Origin: Roseimicrobium sp. ORNL1
GTDB taxonomy: Bacteria; Verrucomicrobiota; Verrucomicrobiia; Verrucomicrobiales; Verrucomicrobiaceae
Direction: 5' to 3'
DNA length: 64,000 nucleotides
Assembly (NCBI RefSeq): GCF_011044495.1
Contig: NZ_CP049143.1
Location: 930,001 to 994,000, forward strand
Shown: positions 1-8,826 of the stretch, piece by piece
Layout: each line of letters begins with the position of its first letter
Position numbering within the stretch: position 1 is the stretch's first letter
The notes under the pieces: generated by a model
What the model saw: the letters and a program-made list of their open reading frames with translations, nothing else
Told to the model about the DNA's origin: nothing
Database searches by the model: none
Translations under genes and position numbers: made by a program

Positions 1-633
1 GAGCAGGTACAGGATGTGCAGTACTCCCTCCAGACGCGGAGGAAGTTCCGGACCGCTGGGAATCTCAAACGGAATCCCCATCTCCTGGATGCGCTGGCGG
101 GCACGGGTGAGCCGCTTGGCCGTCGCTGCTTCCGTCGTGAGGAAGGCCTTCGCGATTTCAATCGGTGTGAAACCGCACAGCGTTTTTAACGCGAGCGCAA
201 TCTGCGACTCCTGCGGAATCTCCGGGTGGCAGCAGGCAAACATCAGGCGCAGTCGGTGCACCTTGATTTCATCCTCGAACATGGGGCCTTCGGCATCATT
301 TGGAGTGGAGGTGGACTGCTCCATGTGGAGGACGATTTTCTCCTCCTTGTCACCGAAGGACTTCTCCCGCCGCACCACATCCAGAGCAAGATTGCGCGCG
401 GTCTGCATGAGCCACGCGGTGGGATTCTGCGGGATGCCGTAGTAGGGCCACACCTGCAGGGCGCGAGCCATCGCCTCCTGCACCACGTCCTCCGCGAGTT
501 GCAGGCGATTGATGCCGAAGATGCCTGTGAGCATGGCCACGAGCCGCCCCGCTTCATGGCGGAAGAGGTGCTCGGTGAGGCGGGGCACATCGTGCTTCAC
601 CGCCGGATCGGGCATGGCCGTGGAGTCGCTCAC
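1..633 (-). CDS. ECF-type RNA polymerase sigma factor, C-terminus beyond window edge
   Basis: Reverse translation gives an open frame from a GTG at 633 to the window edge (211 codons, no stop). It contains sigma region 2 features (HLFRHEAGRLVAMLTGIFG, LAEDVVQEAMARALQVWP, NPTAWLMQTARNLALDVVRR) and region 4 (IPQESQIALALKTLCGFTP followed by IAKAFLTTEAATAKRLTRAR). This is the long ECF family (SigJ/DUF6596-like) that usually sits beside YCII/DGPF proteins, and such a gene lies directly upstream (stop at 646, 12 bp away). An ATG at 615 is an alternative start. Family assignment is firm; the physiological signal is unknown. The missing C-terminal part should carry the DUF6596-type extension. Confidence 0.9.
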   Translation of the reverse strand, partial: MSDSTAMPDPAVKHDVPRLTEHLFRHEAGRLVAMLTGIFGINRLQLAEDVVQEAMARALQVWPYYGIPQNPTAWLMQTARNLALDVVRREKSFGDKEEKIVLHMEQSTSTPNDAEGPMFEDEIKVHRLRLMFACCHPEIPQESQIALALKTLCGFTPIEIAKAFLTTEAATAKRLTRARQRIQEMGIPFEIPSGPELPPRLEGVLHILYLL

Positions 634-645
634 GCGGCGCGGGTG

Positions 646-1074
646 TTATGAGACCTGGGAAAGCGTGGCGGCATTCGCCAGGCGCTGGCCCACGATCTGC
701 ATGGTGGGGCACTGCTGGATGACCGGACGCACTTCCACGGAGGACCCCCAATCAATCAACGGGCAGTTCTTCGCGATGTCGATGGCTTCCTCTATGGTCT
801 CCACCGTGAGCAGCAGATAGCCACCCACTGCTTCCTTGGATTCGGCAAAGGGACCGTCCGAAACCGTGCGCTCCTTGTTGCCCACAATCTTGCCATCGTG
901 GCTGAGCGGCTGGGCGAGCTTGAGTTTACCCGCGAGCGCGAGGCTGGACACCCACTCGGTGAATTTGCCCATGGCCTCCTGCATTTCATGCAAAGGCAGT
1001 CGTTGATCGAGCTGCGTACCGCGGAGAAGCAGGAGGTACTCAGGCAAGGCGGAGGGAGTCGCGTTAACACTCAT
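646..1074 (-). CDS. YCII-related (DGPF) domain protein
   Basis: A 142-residue protein with the family signature DGPFAESKE at residues 73-81, followed by GGYLLLTVETIEEAIDIAK and a C-terminal EVRP strand. YCII-like proteins adopt a ferredoxin-like dimeric fold. Their biochemical role in this context is not established, although they are very commonly encoded just before a long ECF sigma factor, as here. The 12-bp gap to the sigma gene suggests one transcript. No export signal is visible, so it is expected in the cytoplasm. Confidence 0.88.
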   Translation of the reverse strand: MSVNATPSALPEYLLLLRGTQLDQRLPLHEMQEAMGKFTEWVSSLALAGKLKLAQPLSHDGKIVGNKERTVSDGPFAESKEAVGGYLLLTVETIEEAIDIAKNCPLIDWGSSVEVRPVIQQCPTMQIVGQRLANAATLSQVS

Positions 1075-1179
1075 GGCGGTGGCAGGGGTGGGTGAGGGAC
1101 GAGTGCGAATGATAGCCGGAGCAATCGACCGGCGACAAACACTTTGATGTGAGAGTTTCTTTGGCTCCAGGAGGGCAAG

Positions 1180-1632
1180 CTAGGGCTTCAGATGGAGCGC
1201 GGCCTTGTAGGGAGGCTTCATGTGGAAGGGGACAGAGCTGTGCTCATGGACGATGAGCCACGAGCCATCGATCTTCCGCCAGCCAAGAGTCATGCGCATC
1301 CAGACATCCGTGTCACTTTCGCCAGTACGCTTGCCAGTGAGATGATTCAGGCTGTGGCTGAAGGCAACATCGCCGGACACGTGCACCTGGAGCTCTTTCA
1401 ATTCCAGTCCGATGGGGCCTGGCCAGGAGCCGAACCATTCCGCAATGTTCCGCGCAAAGGTCATGACGCCCTCCGTGACCAGGGGCGGCGCTGCGTCATA
1501 CAGCACCACATCGGGCGCATAGAATCTCTGCAGCGTGGCAAGATTCTTCGTGTGTATGGCCTCCGCCCAGAGGTGGGTGAGTTCTTTGAGTTCCGCTTCG
1601 TTGTCGATGGAGGGTGGTGGTTCCGCGATCAT
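1180..1632 (-). CDS. SnoaL-like / DUF4440 ketosteroid-isomerase-fold protein
   Basis: About 150 residues in the cone-shaped alpha+beta fold pattern of SnoaL-like proteins: LTHLWAEAIHTKNLATLQRF, then YAPDVVLYDAAPP, a central FSHSLNHLTG strand and WRKIDGSWLIVHEHSSVPF near the end. The ATG at 1632 is preferred over the longer frame because AGGAA lies just upstream and the extra N-terminus looks non-coding. Proteins of this kind often accompany long ECF sigma factors together with YCII and DUF899 genes, all of which are present here. Substrate unknown. Confidence 0.82.
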   Translation of the reverse strand: MIAEPPPSIDNEAELKELTHLWAEAIHTKNLATLQRFYAPDVVLYDAAPPLVTEGVMTFARNIAEWFGSWPGPIGLELKELQVHVSGDVAFSHSLNHLTGKRTGESDTDVWMRMTLGWRKIDGSWLIVHEHSSVPFHMKPPYKAALHLKP

Positions 1633-1732
1633 GGGATGTTCCTGTTTGGAGTTGGAGAATCGAGGGCCTGTTTTCCCAGTTCCTGAATCGCGCCGCGTAC
1701 CGACATGCCGCGCATGGCTGCATTGCCTCACG

Positions 1733-2050
1733 TCATGAGCGCACCCTGGCGCGGCTCTGGTACAAACGATGCAGCGTGCGAACCGTGAGCCATGACAGCG
1801 AGGCGATGCACAGGGTGATGAGCATGAACCTCACATTGGCAGCAGCGGGCAGTGAGATGCCGAGCCCGGTGGCCATGGCGATGTATGCCGCCATGCACGC
1901 GGGGCACTTCGGCATCAGTACAAGCAGGGCGCTTGGGAGGAGCCAGCCGGTGAGATTCACTCGACGAGGCGTGCGATGGATGGCGCGATCGTGCTGACCG
2001 GAAGGAGCAGAAGCCGCACGGCAGCAGCAGGTGGAGACGCTGGCATTCAT
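1733..2050 (-). CDS. Small Cys-rich membrane protein with CPAC motif
   Basis: A 105-residue protein whose ATG overlaps the stop of the DUF899 gene (ATGA, 4 bp), so it is probably translationally coupled to it. It shows an N-terminal Cys cluster (STCCCRAAS), a first hydrophobic helix ending in LVLMPKCPACMAAYIAMAT, and a second helix FMLITLCIASLSWLTV. The MPKCPACMAAY motif recurs in small two-helix membrane proteins of Verrucomicrobia and Acidobacteria (recalled, not searched). Function unknown; metal or thiol chemistry is possible. The longer upstream frame is a shadow of the DUF899 gene. Confidence 0.72.
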   Translation of the reverse strand: MNASVSTCCCRAASAPSGQHDRAIHRTPRRVNLTGWLLPSALLVLMPKCPACMAAYIAMATGLGISLPAAANVRFMLITLCIASLSWLTVRTLHRLYQSRARVRS

Positions 2051-2910
2051 GACGCGGATTCCTCCCCGGTTGAGTTTTGCTTTTGATTTTGTTTTTGATG
2101 GCAGCAGCAGCCCCCAGAGCTCGCGCCCGAAGGCTGGTACTTGTCGTGGTGCTTCACCCAATCCATGAGATTGAGATGGGGGCCGTTCTCGTTGCGGCCT
2201 TTGGGAGTGAAATCGAGGAAGTTGTAGGCTCCGACAAGCTGCTCCTGCCCACGGCTGAAGGTGGAGTAGGTGTGATATACCGTATTGTCCGCATCCTTGT
2301 AGAAGACACTGATACCGGGTGATTCCTCTTCCTCGGTGTCTGACCACGCATAGTTGTAGAAGGCGCGGCCCTCGGCGATTTGTTTGGGCGAGAAGGAAAC
2401 GTTGAAGTCGTAGTTGAAATCGCTGCCGTAGGAGGAGACCCACTTGAACTGCCAGCCCATGCGTTTCTTGAAGGCGGCGATCTCCGGATAGGTGGCGCGT
2501 GATACCGCCACGACCGTGACATCATGTGGCTCCAGATGCTGCCGCGCGCAGTCGATGTGGTCCGCGATGAAGGAGCACCCGGTGCAGCCTTCCTTCCAAC
2601 CAGGACCCATCATGAAGTGCTGGATGATGAGCTGGCTGCGGCCGTCGAACAGTTCGTTCAAGGACTCAGGTCCATTGGAACCTTCGAACGTGTAGCTCTT
2701 GTCCATGCGCACCCAGGGGAGCGCGCGGCGCTGGGCGCAGAGGGCATCATAGCGGCGGGTGTGCTCCTTTTCCTTCTGGAGCAGTTCCTTGCGGGCCTCG
2801 GTCCAGGCTTCGCGGGAGACAACTTGATGCTCTGCGAGCAGGGGATCCTGCTGCGGTGAAGAGAGAGTGTGGGAAGTGGTGTTCATGGCCTGCGTGTGCG
2901 GGTTCCTCAT
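2047..2910 (-). CDS. DUF899 family thioredoxin-like protein
   Basis: A 287-residue protein with hallmarks of DUF899: AWTEARKELLQKEKEHTRR at the N-terminus, then YTFEG, LFDGRSQLIIQHFMMGP, and the Cys pair in WKEGCTGCSFIADHID. These lie on a thioredoxin-like fold, followed by GWQFKWVSSYGSDFNYDF and a late tyrosine-rich YSTFSRG region. It is a predicted cytoplasmic redox protein. A downstream ATG at 2886 is an alternative start; the ATG at 2910 has GGAAG upstream. It is coupled by ATGA overlap to the small CPAC membrane protein. Confidence 0.88.
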   Translation of the reverse strand: MRNPHTQAMNTTSHTLSSPQQDPLLAEHQVVSREAWTEARKELLQKEKEHTRRYDALCAQRRALPWVRMDKSYTFEGSNGPESLNELFDGRSQLIIQHFMMGPGWKEGCTGCSFIADHIDCARQHLEPHDVTVVAVSRATYPEIAAFKKRMGWQFKWVSSYGSDFNYDFNVSFSPKQIAEGRAFYNYAWSDTEEEESPGISVFYKDADNTVYHTYSTFSRGQEQLVGAYNFLDFTPKGRNENGPHLNLMDWVKHHDKYQPSGASSGGCCCHQKQNQKQNSTGEESAS

Positions 2911-3174
2911 GGGCTTCCGGGGAGAAGCGTGGTTTCAATGAGGTGACGAACAGGCCCGCGATGGCAGGACATGGGGGCGAAAGTTTTTGTGGGAAAACTT
3001 CGCGAAGGGAGGTGTGCGTCCTGAATCGTGCAGGACGCATGGGGATGAGGGCTTTGTAATACCCAAAACATCGCCTGCCTGCTTCATATCAGGAGACGGG
3101 CACTGAGGGACAAGAGTGTCCCCGATCCTTGTGGCGCTGGCGCCCCTTGGGAACGCTACGCAGAAGATGCCCCC

Positions 3175-3251
3175 AAGGAGGGGCGACTTTAGTCGCCCGC
3201 TTCTCGCGCTTCGGGCGCGAGTTACAACGGCAGCTAAAGCAGCCGCTCCTT
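3175..3251. repeat. Double-hairpin intergenic element A (AAGGAG ... CTCCTT arms)
   Basis: AAGGAG at 3175-3180 is followed by an 8-2-8 hairpin (GGGCGACT / AGTCGCCC, 3181-3198), a central hairpin CTCGCGC / GCGCGAG, and an imperfect GGCAGCTAAAGCAGCC hairpin that ends in CGCTCCTT at 3244-3251. The architecture matches elements at 24321-24436 and 29126-29243. It fills the middle of a 439-bp gene-free stretch (2911-3349) in which I see no other gene. Confidence 0.65.
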
Positions 3252-3289
3252 GAGCATGTGCCTCGGCGAATGCAGCGTATTCCAAGAAT

Positions 3290-3315
3290 TGGGGGCACTC
3301 CTGCCCCCATTTTTG
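3290..3315. terminator. Candidate terminator for the DUF2071-DUF5069 cassette
   Basis: GGGGGCA, a 4-base loop and TGCCCCC form a 7-bp stem, with ATTTTT on the plus side and a weaker AATTCTT on the minus side. It lies about 35 bp past the stop of the minus-strand DUF5069 gene, the end of that cassette. A hairpin of this strength is clear, but the minus-side T tract is poor. Confidence 0.5.
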
Positions 3316-3349
3316 GGATGAGCCGACAACGCTTAAAACGCCCGAACCG

Positions 3350-3793
3350 CTACACCTTCCTCGCCGGGCGCTCTTCATCCTTGTCGATGAAGTCAAACAT
3401 GGTTTCCACACCGCAGTCGGTGCCGAAGCCAGCCTCATTGAGGCGGAACACGAGGCGCTCATGAGCCTCATCACGCCAGCCCCGCTTCGTCATGAAAGCA
3501 TTCCAAATCAGGATCTCTTCTTCATTGGGCTTGCGACCATTGGCGAAGGCCCATTCGAGAATTTCCTCATCGCTTCCACCGGCGAGTGTTTTCTCCCGGA
3601 GCGCGTCGTAGTTCACTTTCAAGAAGCGGGCGCAGCGCCCGTCGAAGGTGCCACCTTGATCGCCGAGTTGTTCCGCGTAGTCCGCGGGGAGGTTCCCTGC
3701 GGCGTGAAGGCGAATCTTATCCAGCATGCGGCCAAAATGGACGATGCCACCAACCATATCATAGGGACTGCGGAGACCAGGAACGTGTGCCAT
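3350..3793 (-). CDS. DUF5069 family protein
   Basis: A 147-residue protein beginning VPGLRSPYDMVGGIVHFGRM and continuing LDKIRLHAAGNLPADYAEQLG, the typical N-terminal signature of DUF5069. The C-terminal half contains WNAFMTKRGWRDEAHERL and VETMFDFIDKDEE. No signal peptide or membrane segment. The ATG at 3793 is chosen because the family signature starts right after it; the open frame extends further but without similarity. It is the last gene of the minus-strand cassette, 53 bp after the BtaA-like gene. Function unknown. Confidence 0.8.
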   Translation of the reverse strand: MAHVPGLRSPYDMVGGIVHFGRMLDKIRLHAAGNLPADYAEQLGDQGGTFDGRCARFLKVNYDALREKTLAGGSDEEILEWAFANGRKPNEEEILIWNAFMTKRGWRDEAHERLVFRLNEAGFGTDCGVETMFDFIDKDEERPARKV

Positions 3794-3846
3794 GCAGAGC
3801 CATACGGCTGATTCCCGGATACGGCTCACATAAAAAATGCCGAGAC

Positions 3847-4881
3847 TCACGCGACGCGTTTCATGACGACTGAGACCCGGCAAAGAGGTGCCTGGTCGAG
3901 GGCTTGCGCTTGGGATGTTTGTTCGCGATCAACCTCCCAACCCGCGGGAGGGGCGGCCCATTCTCCTGCATCACGGAAAAGAGAACGTACCACCACCAGG
4001 CTGCCAGCTGTCGTGCAGGGCTGCAGGTGCATCAAAAAGTCGCGCAGAGTGTCTGGGGAACTGGCGTCGAAAATGTTCGAAGCCGAAATCAGGTGAAAAG
4101 GCAGTGGTGCGGATGAAGCGTCTAGCGGTCCCTCGTGGAGGCAAAGCACGTCAGACTCGATAGGAGATTTTTGTGCCGGCCATGATGTCTTCAACACTTC
4201 CGGCTGTGTCCATGGTTGAGGCTGGAGCAGGCGTTGCAGCCATGGATTGTCCGCCGCATCAGAGGCGGCAAGGCGGCTCTCCATGCGCTGCTTCACCCGT
4301 GCGCCAAGATCGGCAGGAAGATGCAGGCGAAGATCCCGGGGGAACACCATGCGGATGGCGGTGCCAAGCAGATACCACGGAGCCCGCCAGCGCAGGCGAC
4401 CAAACCGCCGTTCATCCGTGGCCGGTGGAAGGACCCAGGGCGCGATCCATCGCGCGAGGATTCTGAGTCGCAGGTCGATATCCCCAGCCGCCAGAAGAGG
4501 GCGGGACATATATTTGGCTGCGCCCAGCAGGTCACGATCCCCGTCACGCACCCAGGCTTCATGGCCAGCATTTCGCAGTGCCTGCGTGACATCGGACAGC
4601 GCCGCATCGGACAACGACCATCCCTGGGCATGAAGAGCGAGTTTCATGCGAGCGAGGGCGTGCTGTGCTGGGTTCACATCAGCGGCAGTTACGTGACAAG
4701 CGCCCGACTTGAGAAGGGAGAAGGCCATGTCCCCTGCGGAGAGCACGCAGGCCACGCGATGACCGGGCTGCAAGAGCGCGATTTCGGGGGCCGGATCTTC
4801 ATGCATGAATCCGAAGAGCAGCGCCGGACCCTTCGATAATGCTGCGCCTTTTAACTGTGCGGATGACCAGGCGTCACTCAT
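3847..4881 (-). CDS. DUF3419 / BtaA-like S-adenosylmethionine:3-amino-3-carboxypropyl transferase
   Basis: A 344-residue protein with the SAM-binding signature of the BtaA family: VACVLSAGDMAFSLLKSGA then VTAADVNPAQHALARMKLAL. In characterised members BtaA transfers the 3-amino-3-carboxypropyl group of SAM to diacylglycerol, the first step of betaine-lipid (DGTS) synthesis. The ATG at 4881 overlaps the stop of the DoxX-like gene by 8 bp, so it is translationally coupled to it. A predicted methyltransferase lies two genes upstream, reminiscent of BtaA/BtaB pairs, but that protein is membrane-anchored, unlike known BtaB. The betaine-lipid role is inference. Confidence 0.75.
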   Translation of the reverse strand: MSDAWSSAQLKGAALSKGPALLFGFMHEDPAPEIALLQPGHRVACVLSAGDMAFSLLKSGACHVTAADVNPAQHALARMKLALHAQGWSLSDAALSDVTQALRNAGHEAWVRDGDRDLLGAAKYMSRPLLAAGDIDLRLRILARWIAPWVLPPATDERRFGRLRWRAPWYLLGTAIRMVFPRDLRLHLPADLGARVKQRMESRLAASDAADNPWLQRLLQPQPWTQPEVLKTSWPAQKSPIESDVLCLHEGPLDASSAPLPFHLISASNIFDASSPDTLRDFLMHLQPCTTAGSLVVVRSLFRDAGEWAAPPAGWEVDREQTSQAQALDQAPLCRVSVVMKRVA

Positions 4882-5269
4882 GAAGCCGTTGTTGGGAGAC
4901 CTTTCCCTGGGTCCAGATCGCCATGGCAAAGGCGAAGTTCATCGTCAGCATCGCTCCGGGATCAGGGATGTCTTTTGCCGCCGTGAGCAAACCTGCACTG
5001 TTCATGCCGGCGAGTAGTCCAATCTGAATCCAGGCCACTGGCATGGGACGAATGTTCAACAGCACCGCAAGGCCAAGCAGGCATTCGAAGAGGCCCAGGG
5101 CCACACAGGCCGCACCACCGTAGGTCGTGCCCAGGGCCTGCTTCATGATTTCGCGATGCCGTCCATCCAGGGCAATCACCTTGTGCCATAGACCCTGATA
5201 CACCCATACGGAGGCAATTGAGAGTCTCCACAGAAACATGACCGGACGGGAGAAGGATGGAGAACTCAT
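4874..5269 (-). CDS. DoxX-like small integral membrane protein
   Basis: A 131-residue protein with four hydrophobic segments: a first helix around FLWRLSIASVWVYQGLWHKV, then VALGLFECLLGLAVLLNI, WIQIGLLAGMNSAGLL, and a last one around MNFAFAMAIWTQG. The pattern and the early WVYQGLWHK motif fit the DoxX-like family. The ATG at 5269 overlaps the stop of the methyltransferase gene (ATGA), which I prefer to the longer start at 5299. Embedded in the DUF2071-DUF3419 cassette. DoxX-like proteins are poorly characterised membrane proteins, some linked to redox complexes. Confidence 0.78.
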   Translation of the reverse strand: MSSPSFSRPVMFLWRLSIASVWVYQGLWHKVIALDGRHREIMKQALGTTYGGAACVALGLFECLLGLAVLLNIRPMPVAWIQIGLLAGMNSAGLLTAAKDIPDPGAMLTMNFAFAMAIWTQGKVSQQRLHE

Positions 5270-6069
5270 GACTGGGTGCTGGCGGGTTGGAGTATCCACA
5301 CCCGGAGGAAGGGCGTCACGCGAAAGGCTCGCACGGATTGCAGACCCGCCGCCTCCCAGTCACGCTGCCACGTCGCAGGGGAATGGAAATGCAGGAAGCC
5401 GGGGCCAAAGGCGAGGAAGTTTGCAGCATCCCGTGCGTGCTCAGCCAGCACAATGCAGGCAGAGGGGCTGATCCGCAGTGTGCTGCGAGCCTGCTCCAGC
5501 AAGCGACGCCTTTCGTGGGATTTCCGAAACTCATGTGCGGCGAGCAGGAGGCACACCACATCCTGCGAACGCGATGACACTGACCACGCATCGAGGCTTC
5601 CAACGAGCGTGCCTGGAGGTGTCGGCAAAGACGCGCGTGCTCTCAGCAGGCTGCATTCCGTGTTTACCTTGGGGTCGAATAAATCAAGGGCAGTGATCTT
5701 TGCGCCTGGAAGCCAGCGCCGCAGCCGCACGGTGGTTTCATCGAATCCAGCATGCACATTCAGCATCTGTTCGGGATTGGGTTGGAGCAGCGCACGCTGC
5801 AGCCATTGCCCACGAGGCCAGTCTGAGCGGTCGTAGATGAGGTGAGAGACCAACAGCGAGCCAACAGTCAGCCACCCACAGGCACCGAGCGCAAGCATTC
5901 CAAGAGCCTGCAGCCACCACGGCCACGCGTGCATGCAGGTGGAGAGCACGACAGTCCCGAGAATGATGCCGCTTACACTGGCGACATATGGCCACGGATT
6001 GAACCTGACAATTTGCAGCATGCCTGCAAATCCCGGCGAATCAGATGCATTGGTGCCCGGGGTATTCAC
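5266..6069 (-). CDS. Membrane-anchored class I SAM-dependent methyltransferase-like protein
   Basis: The N-terminal part carries two hydrophobic helices (YVASVSGIILGTVVLSTCM and LQALGMLALGACGWLTVGSL). The following domain has a Rossmann methyltransferase pattern: QMLNVHAGFDETTVRLR as a degenerate motif I, ITALDLFDP as motif II, and VVCLLLAAHEFRKSHERR as motif IV/post IV. A GTG at 6069 overlaps the DUF2071 stop (GTGA) and would make the genes translationally coupled; an ATG at 6021, just before RFNPWPYV, is a good alternative. The relaxed motif I means SAM binding is likely but not certain. Its partner genes suggest a lipid or membrane substrate (inference). Confidence 0.72.
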   Translation of the reverse strand: MNTPGTNASDSPGFAGMLQIVRFNPWPYVASVSGIILGTVVLSTCMHAWPWWLQALGMLALGACGWLTVGSLLVSHLIYDRSDWPRGQWLQRALLQPNPEQMLNVHAGFDETTVRLRRWLPGAKITALDLFDPKVNTECSLLRARASLPTPPGTLVGSLDAWSVSSRSQDVVCLLLAAHEFRKSHERRRLLEQARSTLRISPSACIVLAEHARDAANFLAFGPGFLHFHSPATWQRDWEAAGLQSVRAFRVTPFLRVWILQPASTQS

Positions 6070-6836
6070 GCGTTTGCATTGCTGGGGGTGATCGGTGTCA
6101 CCACGCCGCGGGCCCACTGGTAATCCACGTCCTCCACATAAAAGGCATTGGCCAGCAGTGGCAGCCCTTGGGAGGCGAAGGGCTCGCGTTGGAAGAAAGC
6201 AAGGTGCTGCACCTGCACAGACACGGGCCGCGGTATCCAGTGTTGCCTCGCGCCTTCCACGACGACCAGGGAGTTCGTTTCCGGTTCGTGTGAAAAGGTG
6301 AACGGCATCGGGCCCGCGAACCGGCGGGCTGTAACGAGATCTGGAAAGGGTGAGTCAGGAGGTGGCGAGGTCGCTGGCGTCAGCGAGGCCTGCAGGGAAA
6401 CTTCCACCTGCCCGGCAGGCTGTCGTACCTCAAGCGAGAGCTGCTCGTCCGTCTTCACCATGTTCACGATCCGCAGGCGGTACCCATAGTGAGTCAGCAC
6501 GGTGCCGAGGCGTACCATGCGACGGCTATCGGTGTCGCTCCCCAGGATGTAAAGCCCGCGCCGTCTCCGGCCATCGGGTAAAGTCGACCGCACAAAAATC
6601 CGGTAGCCCGCGAGAAAAAAATCCTGCGCCATCCATGAGGGAGCCCAAGAAGGCCGCAGCCGTCGCGTCTGTACGAACGCAGCGGCCACGAAGCCCCACT
6701 CGCCATAGGTATCAGGCTCCAGCCCTGGGGGCAGGAGGGGGCGCAGCTTCTCCACTGGCAGGGCAAACACCAGTGCCAGCGACCAGTCGAAATGGGCCTG
6801 AACGCGCCAGGGATGGCGTTTGAGGAGATGAAGCAT
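6066..6836 (-). CDS. DUF2071 family protein (acetoacetate-decarboxylase-like fold)
   Basis: A 256-residue protein with the DUF2071 pattern: WSLALVFALPVEKLRPLLPP near the N-terminus, EWGFVAAAFVQTRRLRP, FFLAGYRIFVRS, and a central LYILGSDTDSRRMVRLGTVL. No clear export signal. The fold relates to acetoacetate decarboxylase, but the catalytic role of DUF2071 proteins is unknown. It starts 41 bp after the typA stop and is coupled by a 4-bp overlap to the methyltransferase-like gene, so it heads the cassette and may be read through from typA. Confidence 0.82.
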   Translation of the reverse strand: MLHLLKRHPWRVQAHFDWSLALVFALPVEKLRPLLPPGLEPDTYGEWGFVAAAFVQTRRLRPSWAPSWMAQDFFLAGYRIFVRSTLPDGRRRRGLYILGSDTDSRRMVRLGTVLTHYGYRLRIVNMVKTDEQLSLEVRQPAGQVEVSLQASLTPATSPPPDSPFPDLVTARRFAGPMPFTFSHEPETNSLVVVEGARQHWIPRPVSVQVQHLAFFQREPFASQGLPLLANAFYVEDVDYQWARGVVTPITPSNANA

Positions 6837-6877
6837 GCGAAGGAGGCCGTTCCGTGGGGAAGTGCCTCCTCGCGGTC

Positions 6878-8716
6878 TTACACTGCTTCCAGCTCGGCTT
6901 CCAGGCGCTTCTTCTCCTTGTTGCGCTGGTTGGAGTCCAGCGTGCGCTTGCGCAGGCGGATGCTCTTCGGCGTGGCTTCCACGAGCTCATCGGGGGCGAT
7001 GTACTCAATGGCGCGCTCCAGGCTGAAGCGAACCGGAGGCGTGAGCTGGATGCCCTTGTCCGAGCCGGCCGCACGGAAGTTCGTGAGCTGCTTGGAGCGG
7101 GTGGGGTTCACGGGAAGGTCATCGGTACGGGGATTCTCACCGACCAGCATGCCATCATACACAGGCTCGCCTGCGCCGATGAAGAGCTTGCCGCGCACCT
7201 GGATGGTATCCAGCGCGTAGCCGGTGGCTTCACCAGACTCCGTGCTCACCAGCGTGCCGGTGCTGCGGGTCTGCATGACGCCGGCGTGTGGGGCGTACTC
7301 GCGGAAGAGGTGCGAGTGGATGCCATGACCGCTGGAGAGGTTCATGAGTTCGAACTCGAATCCGATGAGACCACGCGTAGGTGCACAGGCGGTGATGCTC
7401 GTGCGTCCATTGTGGGCGGACATGTCTTCGATCTGGCCCTTGCGCTCGGAGATGCTCTTCATCACGCCGCCCAGGTAGTCATCCGGCACGTCCACGTAGA
7501 GCGTTTCGAACGGCTCACAAAGTTCATCATTGATGCGCTTCGTGATGACCATGGGGCGGGACACGAGCACTTCGAAACCTTCGCGGCGCATCTGCTCCAC
7601 AAGCACGGCGATCTGCATCGCTCCACGAGCGCTCACGTTGAAGATACCAGCGAGGTCGGTGTCTGCGACGCTGATGGTCACGTTCATCTTCTGTTCGCGG
7701 TCCAGACGCTCACGAATCTTGCGGGAGGTGACGTGGTCGCCTTCGCGGCCGGCCAGGGGGCCGTCATTCACCGCGAACTGCATCACAATCGTGGGCGGGT
7801 CGATGGCCACGAAGGGAAGGGCCACGACATCAGCAGTGCCGCCGACGGTCTGGCCGATGTCCACGTCTTCAAATCCGGAAATGCCCACGATGTCACCTGC
7901 GGTGCCTTCCACCGTGTCACTTACAGCGAGAGTGGTGTACTGGAACACCTTGGTCACCTTGATGGCCTTGGCGGGATCGCCAGGATTCTTGCCGAGCAGG
8001 AAGACGCGGTCGCCCATCTTCACCTTGCCACGGGTCACCTTGCCGATGGCCACACGGCCGACGAAGTTGTCCCAGTCGATGTTGCTCACCAGCATCTCAA
8101 AGGGGCCGTCGAGTTCCGCCTTGGGAGCGGGGATGTGCTCCTGAATCTTGTCCAGGAGGAAGCTCATTTCCTTGTGCTCACCTTCAGCGGAGTCGCTCAC
8201 CCAGCCGGCGCGGGCGCTTCCATAGACGAAGGGGGCGTTGAACTGGTCTTCCGTGGCGTCCAGTTCGAGGAAAAGTTCGAGGACCTTGTCATGCACCTTC
8301 CCGGGTTCCACGTTCGGGCGGTCCATCTTGTTGATGAGCACAATGGGCTTCAGGCCCTGCTGGAGCGCCTTCTTCAGCACGAAACGGGTCTGGGCCTGAG
8401 GGCCTTCATAGGCGTCCACCACCAGCATCACCCCGTCCACCATCTTCATCACGCGCTCCACTTCCCCACCGAAGTCTGCGTGGCCAGGGGTGTCTACAAT
8501 GTTGATGATGTGGTCATTGTAGTGCACCGAGGTGTTTTTGGCCTTGATGGTGATGCCCTTTTCACGCTCCAGGTCCATGGAGTCCATGGCGCGTTCGGCG
8601 ATTTGCTGGTTTTCCCGGAAGTTGCCGCTGGCACGCAGGAGTTGGTCGACCAGGGTCGTTTTGCCGTGGTCAACGTGGGCGATAATGGCGAGATTGCGGA
8701 TCTTGTCGGGCGTCAT
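6878..8716 (-). CDS. typA: Ribosome-associated translational GTPase TypA/BipA
   Basis: A 612-residue protein of normal family length. G1 is AHVDHGKT at residues 13-20, G2/G3 regions include [15 protein letters not shown] and [16 protein letters not shown], and G4 is NKMDRP. The translation-factor beta-barrel, the EF-G domain V region ([14 protein letters not shown]) and the TypA C-terminal domain with [17 protein letters not shown] and MLVGENPR follow. TypA is a ribosome-binding GTPase needed at low temperature and under stress. The ATG at 8716 directly precedes [15 protein letters not shown]; no Shine-Dalgarno is visible before it. A 643-aa plus-strand frame across it is a shadow. Confidence 0.97.
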   Translation of the reverse strand: MTPDKIRNLAIIAHVDHGKTTLVDQLLRASGNFRENQQIAERAMDSMDLEREKGITIKAKNTSVHYNDHIINIVDTPGHADFGGEVERVMKMVDGVMLVVDAYEGPQAQTRFVLKKALQQGLKPIVLINKMDRPNVEPGKVHDKVLELFLELDATEDQFNAPFVYGSARAGWVSDSAEGEHKEMSFLLDKIQEHIPAPKAELDGPFEMLVSNIDWDNFVGRVAIGKVTRGKVKMGDRVFLLGKNPGDPAKAIKVTKVFQYTTLAVSDTVEGTAGDIVGISGFEDVDIGQTVGGTADVVALPFVAIDPPTIVMQFAVNDGPLAGREGDHVTSRKIRERLDREQKMNVTISVADTDLAGIFNVSARGAMQIAVLVEQMRREGFEVLVSRPMVITKRINDELCEPFETLYVDVPDDYLGGVMKSISERKGQIEDMSAHNGRTSITACAPTRGLIGFEFELMNLSSGHGIHSHLFREYAPHAGVMQTRSTGTLVSTESGEATGYALDTIQVRGKLFIGAGEPVYDGMLVGENPRTDDLPVNPTRSKQLTNFRAAGSDKGIQLTPPVRFSLERAIEYIAPDELVEATPKSIRLRKRTLDSNQRNKEKKRLEAELEAV

Positions 8717-8826
8717 GGGGATGGGAAAGGGGGCAGGCAACCTAGAGGAGATTCGAAAAATCGCAACTTCCGTGCAAAGGGGTGACGGAATCGACACGGA
8801 TTTGGGGGTGGGAAAGTCGGGTCGGA

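Noticed and set aside
4173-4839. Plus-strand frames of 97-207 aa
   Set aside because: Antisense to the BtaA-like gene, with no domain similarity.
6854-8785. 643-aa plus-strand open frame across typA
   Set aside because: Antisense to a clear TypA; low-complexity His/Val/Leu composition typical of a shadow frame in high-GC DNA.
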